A stretch of DNA of 56,275 nucleotides, taken from positions 1 through 56,275 of the forward strand of contig NZ_BKAJ01000087.1 of the NCBI RefSeq assembly GCF_007992495.1, given 5' to 3'. The position numbers and the translations under genes are program-made. Below the pieces are notes generated by a model, which was not told the origin of the DNA, did no database searches, and worked only from the letters and a program-made list of their open reading frames with translations. This document shows positions 36,609-45,488 of the stretch, piece by piece (positions within the stretch are counted from its first letter, which is position 1; each line of letters opens with the position of its first letter). The stretch comes from Reyranella soli (GTDB lineage: Bacteria > Pseudomonadota > Alphaproteobacteria > Reyranellales > Reyranellaceae).

Positions 36609-38416
36609 CGTTGCCCAGCGTAGACGCCAGAGGCGTTGTAATGGCGTCCGTTCAGAGAGAAGTTGCCGAGCGTGTAGGCAGCTGAATCGCTTGGCGATTG
36701 GGCGAACGCGCCGTCAACACGGCCGGACACGCCGCTTCCTCTGACAGTGCCGTTATAGTTCTGCGGGGTTGCAGCGCCGGCATTCATCGTGCCGCTGAAG
36801 TTCTTGCCGTCGAAACCGCCTGCGAAATTTCCACCGCGGTTGGCGAAGTTCCAATTCAACTGGAAGTTCCCTGTTCCGACGCGCGTGTTGCCATGATCGC
36901 GGACGAAGCCGGCCATGCCGCCGTTGTAGGTCGCGGTGCCCGTGGTCGGCATCTGCACGGCCGACGTCAGCTTGCCGGCAACGTAGTGGCCGATGGTCTC
37001 ATAGCTTCTGTTGGAGTTTCGCGGGTCAGTGAAGGAGCTGGCCCACACGCCCCAGGTCAAGTATTCGCACGTGCAGCCGGGGATCTGACCCCCGCTTACC
37101 AGTACCGTATTGTTCGGCAGTGGCTGACTTTGGCTGGCGGTAGTGAACGTCGACGGACGGGAAGGATCATTGGTCGTGAGCATGGCGTAGCTCTTGTCGT
37201 CGGCGAAGCTGCTTCTCCCCGCGCCACCGAGCTCCAATTGCGCTGTTCCACCGCGCAGCCCCGGAACGACGATCGTGCCCTGGGCTTGATCATTGGCGGC
37301 GTTGGTCGTGATCGAAACGGTTGAGCCTTGGCTCAAGGTCCGGACACGTCCTGAGCCGTGGTGGTAACTGCTTTCTCCACCGCCTCCCCGGGTAATGATG
37401 ACCAGTCCGCTCGCAAAACCCGTCAAGGTCTGGCTTGTCTTCGTTGGTCCGCTGGGCGGCGGTGGGGGGGGCGGTGGATTGGTGTTCTGGTTGGTGGTCG
37501 GACCGGGACTCGGAGTCGGCGTAAAGGGGGTGGTCACCGGCTGTGTGGGCGGACTGGTCGGTGTGATCAGGCCCGGCCTCGGTTCGCTAGCGGTGTTACT
37601 CAGGACGCTCGTCGTAACGTTGTTGTTGGAATTCAGCGGCAAGCCCTGGTTGAAGTTCGGCGGGTTGAACGACTGACCGGAATTGACGTTCGAAAAGCCG
37701 GACTTCTGGGCTGTCTGATCTGCATTGCCTCCCGATCCGCCCGAAGAAGACGATGGAGACGACTTGCCTTCGAGCTGGCCAAGCGCGGCGCTGAGGCCTC
37801 CCTGCTTGATCATCGTCGGGGCACCGGGCGGACTTCCGGCATTCGCGACGATCTGGGAACCCGGGCGAGTGGCGACCTGGGTTTGGCCGGCCGCGGTGAC
37901 GCTCATGTTGTTGCCGAACACGAAGTCGGCCGACGTCTTGGCCTGCGTCACCGAAAAGATCGTGATGCCACCGCGGATGCCGATCGTGGCGGAGGGCGTC
38001 GTGATGGTGATCGGGTTGGTCTTGCTGATCTTGCCGCCGACCAGGCGAAACACGCCCTTGCCGGCGCTGACGGCGAGCTCACCTGTCTTGGTGGTGGGAT
38101 CGAATACGAATTTGTCGATGGTGAGACGGGCATCCGGGCCGACCGTCAGCGAGCTGCCGTCGAGAAAGACCAGATGGGCACGATCGTTGGTGCCCGTCGT
38201 GACGACCTCGTTGGCCTGGATGTCGATGCCGATGCGCAGGACGCGCTCGTTCTCGTTGGGCGGCTTGCCCAGGGGATCACCGTCGGCCGCCGACGTGACG
38301 CCGACCTTGGCCGAAGCTTCACCAATGGTGAATGGTGAGGTGAAGACCGCGAGCACCGTCGTGCCAAGCAATACCGCACGCACGAGCGACGCCCGTACCA
38401 GCACAGATCTCGCCAT
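36605..38416 (-). CDS. FecR-domain exported protein with C-terminal beta-barrel-like domain, paralogue 1
   Basis: The 603-residue protein has a signal peptide (VRAVLLGTTVLAVFTSPF), a FecR-type domain (NERVLRIGIDIQANEVVTTG, LVFLDGSSLTVGPDA, GVFRLVGGKISK, TPSATIGIRGGI), a low-complexity linker rich in Pro, Ser and Thr, and a glycine/asparagine-rich C-terminal part with repeating strands (TATYNGGMAGFVRDHG, GNFAGGFDGKNFSG, GRVDGAFAQSP). The last resembles the small barrel of transferrin-binding-protein B-like cargo. It is the third gene of an operon headed by a Slam-like protein, which suggests export to the cell surface. Confidence 0.8.
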   Translation of the reverse strand: MARSVLVRASLVRAVLLGTTVLAVFTSPFTIGEASAKVGVTSAADGDPLGKPPNENERVLRIGIDIQANEVVTTGTNDRAHLVFLDGSSLTVGPDARLTIDKFVFDPTTKTGELAVSAGKGVFRLVGGKISKTNPITITTPSATIGIRGGITIFSVTQAKTSADFVFGNNMSVTAAGQTQVATRPGSQIVANAGSPPGAPTMIKQGGLSAALGQLEGKSSPSSSSGGSGGNADQTAQKSGFSNVNSGQSFNPPNFNQGLPLNSNNNVTTSVLSNTASEPRPGLITPTSPPTQPVTTPFTPTPSPGPTTNQNTNPPPPPPPPSGPTKTSQTLTGFASGLVIITRGGGGESSYHHGSGRVRTLSQGSTVSITTNAANDQAQGTIVVPGLRGGTAQLELGGAGRSSFADDKSYAMLTTNDPSRPSTFTTASQSQPLPNNTVLVSGGQIPGCTCEYLTWGVWASSFTDPRNSNRSYETIGHYVAGKLTSAVQMPTTGTATYNGGMAGFVRDHGNTRVGTGNFQLNWNFANRGGNFAGGFDGKNFSGTMNAGAATPQNYNGTVRGSGVSGRVDGAFAQSPSDSAAYTLGNFSLNGRHYNASGVYAGQR

Positions 38417-38468
38417 GAATCCACTCCGTGGCCGCTCCGCGGCCAACCCCGACACCAACCCACCCTGC

Positions 38469-38498
38469 CCAAACGCGACTTTTCACGGACGCGTTTGG
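38469..38498. promoter_or_regulatory. Inverted repeat upstream of FecR paralogue 1
   Basis: CCAAACGCG (38469-38477) and CGCGTTTGG (38490-38498) form a perfect 9-bp inverted repeat with a 12-base spacer, about 55-80 bp before the start codon at 38416. The spacing suits a dimeric regulator or a weak hairpin. No regulator is assigned. Confidence 0.4.
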
Positions 38499-38647
38499 TG
38501 AAACCCCGACCGAGGCAGTCCCACCCGACCCCGGCAGTCCAATCGTACTCTCATTGGAAAGTACGGCCAATGATGCGTCGGGAATAATGTCAATTTGCCG
38601 GCGGGCGGCCATGGGCCGTCGATCGGCACCAATAGTTGCAATTCTGC

Positions 38648-38675
38648 CACTGCCGCCTCATGCGAGGTGGCAGTG
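38648..38675 (-). terminator. Hairpin after FecR paralogue 2
   Basis: CACTGCCGCCTC (38648-38659) and GAGGTGGCAGTG (38664-38675) pair over 12 positions with one G-T wobble around the loop ATGC. It starts seven bases past the stop codon of the gene ending at 38682, the position of a terminator on the minus strand, but a T-run is missing. Confidence 0.5.
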
Positions 38676-38681
38676 CCGGGG

Positions 38682-40094
38682 CTACTTTGTTCCCGTGAAC
38701 AGACCAAAACCTTGGTAGTTGTTCGGGCCGGAGAAGCCGACGACACCGAACTGCTGGCTGGCGGCGTTGCCCGGTGTCGACAGGAAGGTCCCGATCACGT
38801 TGGCGTTACGTCCGGCGGGACCGTTCGTCGACTGCAGGTTGCCCTGGAACACGGTGGTGTTGTTGATGAGCGAGGTATTCGGCACGTTTCCGCCACCATA
38901 CGTCGTGTTGTCGATCCTGATGGTGGCGGTGCCATTGCGGCTGCCGAAGTTCCAGGCGTTCTGATAGGTCCCGTCGATGCGATTGCCGTTGATGAGCGCC
39001 ACCACGGGCCCGTTGTACGTGGCGGTGGCGCGCTGCAGGTTGAGATTGCTGAGCTCGTTGACCGTCGTCGCCACGCTGTTGCGCAGGAAGGCAAGCTTGG
39101 CGAAGTCGGCTGCGCTAAAGGGCAGTGAGCCGTTCAGGAACTGATCGAATGCCGAGGGCTGAGGTTGGGACTGCGGCTGCTGTTGCTGTTGAGAGCGCCT
39201 TTCTGAGTCAGTTGCGGAGATGGTCTGAACGGACTGGTTGGCATTGCTCAACGCCGTCGAGATCGTGTCGTTGGGATTGCGGTTACGCGGCCCAGGTCCG
39301 GAGCCAAAATTGTCAGGCACTCCCGGAGCCACGATGCGCGCCGATTGGCCGGAGTTGGCGCCGGACAGGCCGGAGGTCAGTGCGACCTGGTCGGGGCTGC
39401 GCGTCCCGCCGCCGCCGCTGCTCCCACCGCTGCTCTGGCCGCCGCCGCGACCTTCGAGCGAGGCGAGCTGCGCATTGAGGGCGCCCTGGGTGAGGATGGT
39501 CGGCAGGCTCGGCGGGCCACCGAGGTTGGTGACGATGATCGAGCTCGGCCGCGTCGCGACCTGCGTCTGGCCGGCAGCCCGTACGACCATCTCCTTGCCG
39601 AACACGAAGATCGAATCGGTCTGATTGGCCTTCACATCGAGGATGGTGATGCCGCCGCGGATGCCGACCGTGTTGGCGGGCGTGGTGATGGTGATCGGCC
39701 CGTTCTTGCTGATCTTGCCGCCGACCAGGCGCAGCACGCCTTTGCTCGCGTTGATGGCGAGCTCGCCGGTCTTGGTGTTCGGATCGAACACGAACTTGTC
39801 GATGGTGAGCTGGGCGTTGGGCCCGACCGTCAGCGACGAACCGTCGAGGAAGAGGAGATGGGCGCGGTCGTTGGCGCTGGTGGTGATGAGCTCGTTGGCC
39901 TGCACGTCGACGCCGATGCGCAGCACGCGCTCGGCCTCCTGTGGCGGCTTGCCGAGGGGATCGCCGTCGGTGGCCGATGTGACGCCGACCTTGGCGGTGG
40001 CGTCGCGAATTGCAAAAGGTGCGGCCAGCAGGCCAAGAGCCGAGGCTCCGAGAAGTGCGCCGCGCACAACCCGACCACGTACCAACCGTGTCAT
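38682..40094 (-). CDS. FecR-domain exported protein with C-terminal beta-barrel-like domain, paralogue 2
   Basis: The 470-residue protein is a paralogue of the gene at 36605-38416. The signal region and FecR domain are nearly the same (AKVGVTSATDGDPLGKPP, VLRIGVDVQANELITTS, GVLRLVGGKISKNGP). The Gln/Ser/Gly-rich linker and the C-terminal barrel-like part (ATATYNGPVVALING, GTYQNAWNFGSRNG, QFGVVGFSGPNNYQG) have diverged. GGAGAG precedes the ATG. It starts 28 bp after the Slam-like gene, so the two are probably co-transcribed. The binding partner or ligand is unknown. Confidence 0.8.
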   Translation of the reverse strand: MTRLVRGRVVRGALLGASALGLLAAPFAIRDATAKVGVTSATDGDPLGKPPQEAERVLRIGVDVQANELITTSANDRAHLLFLDGSSLTVGPNAQLTIDKFVFDPNTKTGELAINASKGVLRLVGGKISKNGPITITTPANTVGIRGGITILDVKANQTDSIFVFGKEMVVRAAGQTQVATRPSSIIVTNLGGPPSLPTILTQGALNAQLASLEGRGGGQSSGGSSGGGGTRSPDQVALTSGLSGANSGQSARIVAPGVPDNFGSGPGPRNRNPNDTISTALSNANQSVQTISATDSERRSQQQQQPQSQPQPSAFDQFLNGSLPFSAADFAKLAFLRNSVATTVNELSNLNLQRATATYNGPVVALINGNRIDGTYQNAWNFGSRNGTATIRIDNTTYGGGNVPNTSLINNTTVFQGNLQSTNGPAGRNANVIGTFLSTPGNAASQQFGVVGFSGPNNYQGFGLFTGTK

Positions 40095-40122
40095 GAACTC
40101 TCCGCGACCATCGACCGCAAAC

Positions 40123-41481
40123 TCAGAAACGCCAGCTCACGCCCATGAGGAAGCTGTTGTTGGTGAAGTCGTAGTTCGGAATGTTCGAGCTACGGACGAA
40201 ACGACCTCCGGAAACGATCAGGTTCGTACGCTCATCGAAAGGCACGGACAATGTGATGTTCAGTATTACGTCGTTTTGCTGGCGGGTCAGGGTGGGATCG
40301 ACAACCGGGTCCGGCTGATCGTAGTTCCACCATTGCAGGTTCGCCGACAGCGCGATGCTCCACGGCAGCTGGCTCTTGAACAGCGGGTCGGCAAAGCGGA
40401 ACTGCATGCCGCCGCCGACGCCCAGCAGAATGTAGGCGTATTGCGGTGAATTGTCGGTCATGTAGCGCTGGATGTTGCCGTTGCCGAACAGCATCACCGC
40501 GTCCGTCAGCGCATATTGGAAGGTCGTGTTGGCTGAGTACTCATTGCCGGTATAGAGGCTGTTGAACGGCAGGTACCAGCTATCCTGGTACATCAGGCGA
40601 CGATAGGTGGCGTTGGACGTGTTGCGCAGCTTGTCGCTCAGCAGGGCGCCGAACTCGACGCCCGATCCGTAGCTGCCGTAGTACGGCACGTCGTTCACCC
40701 AGATGTAGCCGAGCGACATCAGCGGCTTGATGCTCACGTCCTCGAAGATGCCCTGGAAGGCCTGGAAGCGCGGCCCCGACGTCAGGTCCAGGATCGACAC
40801 GTTGGCCTGGGAAAGCTGGAACTGGCGGTTGGCATAGCCGGTGAGCTGCGTCTCCAGCGCGCCTTTGTCCTGGGTGCCGAGGTCGTAGATGTGGCGGACA
40901 TAACCCGAGCCGACGACGCCCCAGTCGGCGGTGCCGAGCGCCGATTGGTTGAGGTTGGCGGTCTGGCCGAACAGACGGACGCTCGAGGTCGGCGGACCGA
41001 GATTGGCATTCGACTGGTAGCGCACGCCGGCGAAGGTCTCGCCGACGAAACGCGAGGGGCTGCTGCGCTTTACGACCTCGGCCAGATACTGCTCGGCGCG
41101 GGCGCGCACTTCCGGAGGGATTCCCGGCGAGGCCACCACGGCCTCCAGATAGGTGCGCGCGACCTCGTATGAGCCCAGGCGGTAATAGAGCACGGCGAGC
41201 TCGAGACGGACGCGCGGCAGGTCGGGATTGACCAGCAGCATGCGCTCCAGCGCCGAGATCGCGCCCTCGTAGTCGCCGGTCTTGGTGGCGATGGTCGCGA
41301 ACTTGAACAGGACGTCGAGATCGGCGGGCTTGCGCAGCATTTCCTGGAACGCGTCGTCATACTCGCGCTCCTGCTCCGCGGACGCGTTCACCGGGCCCTG
41401 GGCCATTGCCGGTGCAATGATCGTCCCGAAGAGACTTGCCCCAATGACGACAGCGCAGACAAGCTGCTTCAGACGACGCAA
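40123..41481 (-). CDS. Slam-like outer-membrane protein (TPR plus beta-barrel)
   Basis: The 452-residue protein has a signal peptide (LKQLVCAVVIGASLFGTI, cleavage near AMAQ), then TPR-like repeats (DVLFKFATIATKTGDYEGAI, LAVLYYRLGSYEVARTYL) and a C-terminal beta-barrel that ends in SWRF, the terminal aromatic of outer-membrane proteins. This plan is that of Slam/DUF560 proteins, which move lipoproteins and other cargo across the outer membrane (type XI secretion). The TTG at 41481 is preferred because GGGGGAG lies nine bases before it; the frame is open to a further TTG at 41517. Two candidate cargo genes follow. Confidence 0.78.
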   Translation of the reverse strand: MRRLKQLVCAVVIGASLFGTIIAPAMAQGPVNASAEQEREYDDAFQEMLRKPADLDVLFKFATIATKTGDYEGAISALERMLLVNPDLPRVRLELAVLYYRLGSYEVARTYLEAVVASPGIPPEVRARAEQYLAEVVKRSSPSRFVGETFAGVRYQSNANLGPPTSSVRLFGQTANLNQSALGTADWGVVGSGYVRHIYDLGTQDKGALETQLTGYANRQFQLSQANVSILDLTSGPRFQAFQGIFEDVSIKPLMSLGYIWVNDVPYYGSYGSGVEFGALLSDKLRNTSNATYRRLMYQDSWYLPFNSLYTGNEYSANTTFQYALTDAVMLFGNGNIQRYMTDNSPQYAYILLGVGGGMQFRFADPLFKSQLPWSIALSANLQWWNYDQPDPVVDPTLTRQQNDVILNITLSVPFDERTNLIVSGGRFVRSSNIPNYDFTNNSFLMGVSWRF

Positions 41482-41551
41482 CTGCCCAATCTCCCCCGTG
41501 GCACGGTTTTGACGCAAACCAGTCAGCGTTTTCTATTGTAGCTCAGTTCGC

Positions 41552-42547
41552 TCAAACGAGCCAGCTTCGCGCCACCAGCAGCCAGGAGATCGGCCAGGCG
41601 GCCCGTGCCGCCTGCATGCGCAGCAGCATGCGTTTGTATTGCCGTTCGCCCAACGACGTTACGAACCGCTCGCGATCCCGCTCCATCGCCGCGAGCATGC
41701 GGTCCAGCATCACCGTGTAGGTGTTTCCCCAGTTGCGGCTGGACAAATGCAGGCGGCCGCCCAGCACCGGGTTGTCGGCCGCGCCGTTGCGCCCGTGCAG
41801 GCGGTAGGCGTAGAGCGCCTCGCCGATCAGCAGCGAGCCCGCCACCATCTGGGCCATGACGACGACGTAGAAGTCCATGTGCAGGCGAAACGTCTCGTCG
41901 TCGTCGGGGAAGACGAGGTCGATCAGCGAACGGCGGAACATCATCGACGAGGTGCTGACCCACACCCAGTGCACGACGCGCTTGGTATAGAGCCGGTAGG
42001 GCGTCTGTTTCTGCCAGTGCGCCGTGTTGTTCGTGACGTCGACCTTGGGCACGCGCGCGGGATCGATGGGCGCGAAGGCGCGGTCACGGTCGGCGCTGGC
42101 CCGTTCCTTGCCGAACCAGTAGACGCAGCCCGCGATCAGCTTGCCCTGGCCGTCGATCAGCCGCGCGTTGCAGGCGGTGAAGCCCACGGCATAGGACTCG
42201 TTCAGGTGGGCGGCGAGGTGGCGCTCGAGGAAATCGGGATTCCACAGATCGTCGGAATCGAGGAAGCAGACGAAGGTCGCCCGTGTCGCCGCCAGCCCCG
42301 CCCGCGTCGCGCCGGTCTGGCCGACGTTCTTGGCCAGCCGGATCAGCTTGAAGCGCGCGTCGGCAAGCTCGTCGAGCGTGCGCTGCACGACCTCGGCCGA
42401 ATCGTCGGTCGAGGCATCGTCGACGATTACGCATTCGAAATCGCTGAGTGTCTGGCGCGCCACCGAGCGGATGGCGTCGCCGATATAGTCACGACAGTTG
42501 TAGCAGGTGACGACGACAGAGATACCCGGGAGTGCCGCGTCGGTCAC
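41552..42547 (-). CDS. Family 2 glycosyltransferase
   Basis: The 331-residue GT-A enzyme opens with ISVVVTCYNCRDYIGDAI, followed by the nucleotide-sugar motifs VIVDDASTDDS and FVCFLDSDDLW (DxD). It transfers a sugar from a nucleotide donor to an unknown acceptor, probably for surface glycan. There is no clear membrane anchor. Its ATG overlaps the stop codon of the IlvD/Edd gene by four bases, an unusual coupling of a dehydratase with a glycosyltransferase. Confidence 0.88.
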   Translation of the reverse strand: MTDAALPGISVVVTCYNCRDYIGDAIRSVARQTLSDFECVIVDDASTDDSAEVVQRTLDELADARFKLIRLAKNVGQTGATRAGLAATRATFVCFLDSDDLWNPDFLERHLAAHLNESYAVGFTACNARLIDGQGKLIAGCVYWFGKERASADRDRAFAPIDPARVPKVDVTNNTAHWQKQTPYRLYTKRVVHWVWVSTSSMMFRRSLIDLVFPDDDETFRLHMDFYVVVMAQMVAGSLLIGEALYAYRLHGRNGAADNPVLGGRLHLSSRNWGNTYTVMLDRMLAAMERDRERFVTSLGERQYKRMLLRMQAARAAWPISWLLVARSWLV

Positions 42548-44283
42548 GATTTGGCGGGACCCAGGAAGCCGAAATCGACGCCTTCGTCAGCCTGCAGCAC
42601 TTCCTTGTGGAACAGGCCAGTATAGCCGCGGCCGCTGCCGTTGTGCGGTGCGGGCGCCTGCCATTTCTTGCGCCGCGCTGCCAGCTCCTTGGCGTCGACA
42701 TGCAGCTTGAGCACGCGCTTGGGGACATCGAGGGTGATGCGATCGCCCGTCTTGACCAGGGCGAGCGGCCCGCCGACCGCCGCTTCCGGCGCCACGTGCA
42801 GCACGATGGTGCCGAAGGCCGTGCCGCTCATGCGCGCGTCGGAGATGCGGATCATGTCCTTCACGCCGGCGCGCGCGAGCTTCATGGGGATGGGGAAGGA
42901 GCCTGCCTCTGGCATGCCCGGCGCGCCCTTCGGCCCGGCATTGCGCAACACCAGGATGTCCTCCTCCTTGACATCGAGGTTGGGGTCATCGCCGCGCGCG
43001 GCGAGGTCCTCCAGCGAATCGAACACCACGGCACGGCCGGTATGAGTCATCAGCGCCGGCGAGGCGGCGGCATGCTTGATGACCGCGCCGCGCGGCGCGA
43101 GGTTGCCGCGCAGGACTGCCATGCCGCCGGTCGGCTTGATCGGATTCTTCGGTGTGCGGATCACCGTCTGGTTGGGCACCATCTCGGCCGAGTCGATCAC
43201 CTGCTTCAGCGTGCGGGCGGAGACGGTCAGGCACCTCTCGTCGAGATGCGTGCGGATCTCCTTCATCAGGCGCGAGTTGCCGCCGGCCCAATGGAAATGC
43301 TCCATGTAATGGTCGCCCGACGGCTTGAGGTCGACCAGCACCGGCACCTTGCGGCCGATCTCGTCGAACTCCTCGAGCTCGATGTTGACGCCGAGCCGGC
43401 GGGCGACGGCAGTGAGATGGACCAGCGCGTTGGTCGAGCCGCCGATCGCCTGCAGCACCGTGAGCGCGTTGCGGAAGGCCGAGGCCGTCATGATCTCGCT
43501 GGGGCGCGGGCCCTGCTTCTTCGCCATCTCGGCCGCGAGCCTGCCGCTTGCTTCGGCGACGCGCAGGCGATCGGAATGCGTCGCCGGGATCGAGCCGCTG
43601 CCGGGCAGGCCCATGCCCAGCGTCTCGACGATGCAGCCCATGGTGCTGGCCGTGCCCATCACCATGCAGGTGCCCTTGGTCGGCGCCAGCCGCTCGCTCA
43701 CCTGCTCGATGTCGGTCTCGGAGAAGGTGCCGGCGCGATACTGCCCCCACAGGCGGCGGCAGTCGGTGCAGGCGCCCAGGACCTCGCCCTTGAAATGGCC
43801 GACCAGCATCGGTCCGACCGGCAGCACCACGGCCGGCCGGTCAGCGCTGGCCGCGGCCATGAGCTGGGCCGGCAGGGTCTTGTCGCAGCCGCCGATCAGC
43901 ACCACCGAATCCATCGGCTGGGCGCGGATCATCTCCTCGGTGTCCATCGACATGAGGTTGCGCAGGAACATGCTGGTCGGATGGGAGAAGCTCTCGTGGA
44001 TCGAGATGGTCGGGAAGACCATGGGCAGCGCACCCGCCAGCATGACGCCGCGCTTCACCGCCTCGATCAAGTCGGGCACGTTGCCATGGCAGGGGTTGTA
44101 GTCGCTGAAGGTGTTGGTGATGCCGACGATCGGCCGGTCGAGCGCATCGTCGGAATAGCCGCCGGCCTTGATGAAGGCCTTGCGCAGGAACAGCGAGAAA
44201 CCCGCATCGCCGTAGGTGGCGAGGCCTTGACGCAGTCCGGTTGCCTTCGGGGTGCCGTTGGTGCGTCGCTTGCGGGAAGCCAT
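42544..44283 (-). CDS. IlvD/Edd-family dehydratase
   Basis: The 579-residue protein belongs to the IlvD/Edd family of iron-sulfur dehydratases (dihydroxy-acid, phosphogluconate and sugar-acid dehydratases). Landmarks are NPCHGNVPDLIEAVKRGV, VLIGGCDKTLPAQLM, GACTDCRRLW and SDARMSGTAFGTIV; the conserved cysteines can hold the cluster. Context and the start MASRKRRTNG favour a sugar-acid dehydratase over the biosynthetic IlvD, but the substrate cannot be fixed. The ATG at 44283 begins the family-like N-terminus; the frame extends further upstream. Confidence 0.85.
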   Translation of the reverse strand: MASRKRRTNGTPKATGLRQGLATYGDAGFSLFLRKAFIKAGGYSDDALDRPIVGITNTFSDYNPCHGNVPDLIEAVKRGVMLAGALPMVFPTISIHESFSHPTSMFLRNLMSMDTEEMIRAQPMDSVVLIGGCDKTLPAQLMAAASADRPAVVLPVGPMLVGHFKGEVLGACTDCRRLWGQYRAGTFSETDIEQVSERLAPTKGTCMVMGTASTMGCIVETLGMGLPGSGSIPATHSDRLRVAEASGRLAAEMAKKQGPRPSEIMTASAFRNALTVLQAIGGSTNALVHLTAVARRLGVNIELEEFDEIGRKVPVLVDLKPSGDHYMEHFHWAGGNSRLMKEIRTHLDERCLTVSARTLKQVIDSAEMVPNQTVIRTPKNPIKPTGGMAVLRGNLAPRGAVIKHAAASPALMTHTGRAVVFDSLEDLAARGDDPNLDVKEEDILVLRNAGPKGAPGMPEAGSFPIPMKLARAGVKDMIRISDARMSGTAFGTIVLHVAPEAAVGGPLALVKTGDRITLDVPKRVLKLHVDAKELAARRKKWQAPAPHNGSGRGYTGLFHKEVLQADEGVDFGFLGPAKS

Positions 44284-44317
44284 GGCGTTCCTTCTCCCTG
44301 AACTTGCGGTCATTTTG

Positions 44318-45448
44318 TCAGGAGGGTTTATCGCCTTCCAGGCCGGCCGCCCAGCGCGCATGCGCCGCAGGATCTCGGGCGCCTGCGATGGCGCGCGCGA
44401 GCTCGAGACCCATCACCGCGCCGAACTTGAAGCCGTGGCCCGAGCAGGGCGACATCAGCCAGCCCTTGGCGCCCTGCTTCTCGACGACGAACCGCTCGTC
44501 CTCGGTCACCGTATAGAAGCAGACTTTCAGCCGGTCGACGCGCCAGCGGGCGAAGTCCCTGATCAGGACGCCGCAACGTCGCAGCAGGGGCTGCATCTCG
44601 TGCTCATGAGCCTCGCGTTCGGCCGAGGGATCGCCGCTCCGGCTGAAGACATGGTCGCCGATCTTGAGCCCTCGCCCCTCGGCCGGCGGCACGAGATAGA
44701 GACCGACGTCGCCGGTCTTGTCGATGACCATCGGGTGCTTTGCCCAGATCGCGCGCTGGTCGGCGGGCAGGCCGAAATAGATCACGACCTGGCGCGACGG
44801 GATCAGGCGGCGGGTCGTGGGCAGCAGCCGGCCGACCCACGCGCCCGCCGCAACCACAACCACGTCGGCGTCGTGCCGGACGCCGGCTTCGGTGACGATG
44901 CGGCCATGCTCCAGATCGACCGTGCGGACAGGCGTCTTGGCATGCAGGACGACGTTCGGCCGCCCATCGAGATGCCGCGCCAGCGCCGTCACGATGTCCT
45001 GGGCAAACAGCACGCCGCCGGTATCCATCCAGAAGGCACGTTCCACGTCGCGTGCGTCGAGCTGGGGAAAGCGTCGCGGCAGCTCGTCGAGCGGCAGCTC
45101 CTTCATCGTCTTGCCGATGCCGGCCAACGTGGCGGCCGAGCGCTCCGCCCAGGTCTCGCCGTTGCCGGTGAGCGCCAGCGTTCCGGTGGCGGCGTAGAGA
45201 CGCTGGCCGAGATCGCGCCACAGCAGGTCCCAGGCTGCATAGGCGCTGTCGATCATGCGCGCATAGCCCGCGTGATCGCCGTAGGGATGGCGGATCAGGC
45301 GATGCTCGTCCATCGACGATGCCAGTGGATTGGGCAGCGGGCCCTGCTCGAACAACTCGACGGCATGGCCGTCGCGCGCCAAGGCCCATGCGGTCGCCAG
45401 CCCCATGATGCCGCCGCCGATGACAATGGCCTTCATGGCGACGGCCAT
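44318..45448 (-). CDS. FAD-dependent oxidoreductase of the DAO/sarcosine-oxidase type
   Basis: The 376-residue flavoprotein has the Rossmann FAD motif at the N-terminus (AIVIGGGIMGLATAWALARDG) and the late-chain GHGFKFGAVMG typical of monomeric sarcosine oxidase relatives, which oxidise secondary or N-methyl amino acids with release of H2O2. SSMDEHRLIRHPYGD matches the flavin-attachment neighbourhood. Starts at 45448 and 45436 are both possible. A perfect palindrome lies just upstream in its promoter region. It is the first gene of a unit with the dehydratase and glycosyltransferase. Confidence 0.85.
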   Translation of the reverse strand: MAVAMKAIVIGGGIMGLATAWALARDGHAVELFEQGPLPNPLASSMDEHRLIRHPYGDHAGYARMIDSAYAAWDLLWRDLGQRLYAATGTLALTGNGETWAERSAATLAGIGKTMKELPLDELPRRFPQLDARDVERAFWMDTGGVLFAQDIVTALARHLDGRPNVVLHAKTPVRTVDLEHGRIVTEAGVRHDADVVVVAAGAWVGRLLPTTRRLIPSRQVVIYFGLPADQRAIWAKHPMVIDKTGDVGLYLVPPAEGRGLKIGDHVFSRSGDPSAEREAHEHEMQPLLRRCGVLIRDFARWRVDRLKVCFYTVTEDERFVVEKQGAKGWLMSPCSGHGFKFGAVMGLELARAIAGARDPAAHARWAAGLEGDKPS

Positions 45449-45462
45449 CCCGATCGGATGAA

Positions 45463-45479
45463 ATAGGAATATTTCCTAT
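45463..45479. promoter_or_regulatory. Operator-like palindrome upstream of the oxidoreductase
   Basis: ATAGGAA (45463-45469), spacer TAT and TTCCTAT (45473-45479) form a perfect 7-3-7 inverted repeat in AT-rich DNA, 15-31 bp before the oxidoreductase start and just after the stop of the S24 regulator gene. A second, imperfect copy with a full right half (TTCCTAT at 46212-46218) lies 60-76 bp before the regulator's own start, consistent with a shared operator. Confidence 0.6.
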
Positions 45480-45488
45480 AATCTTGCA

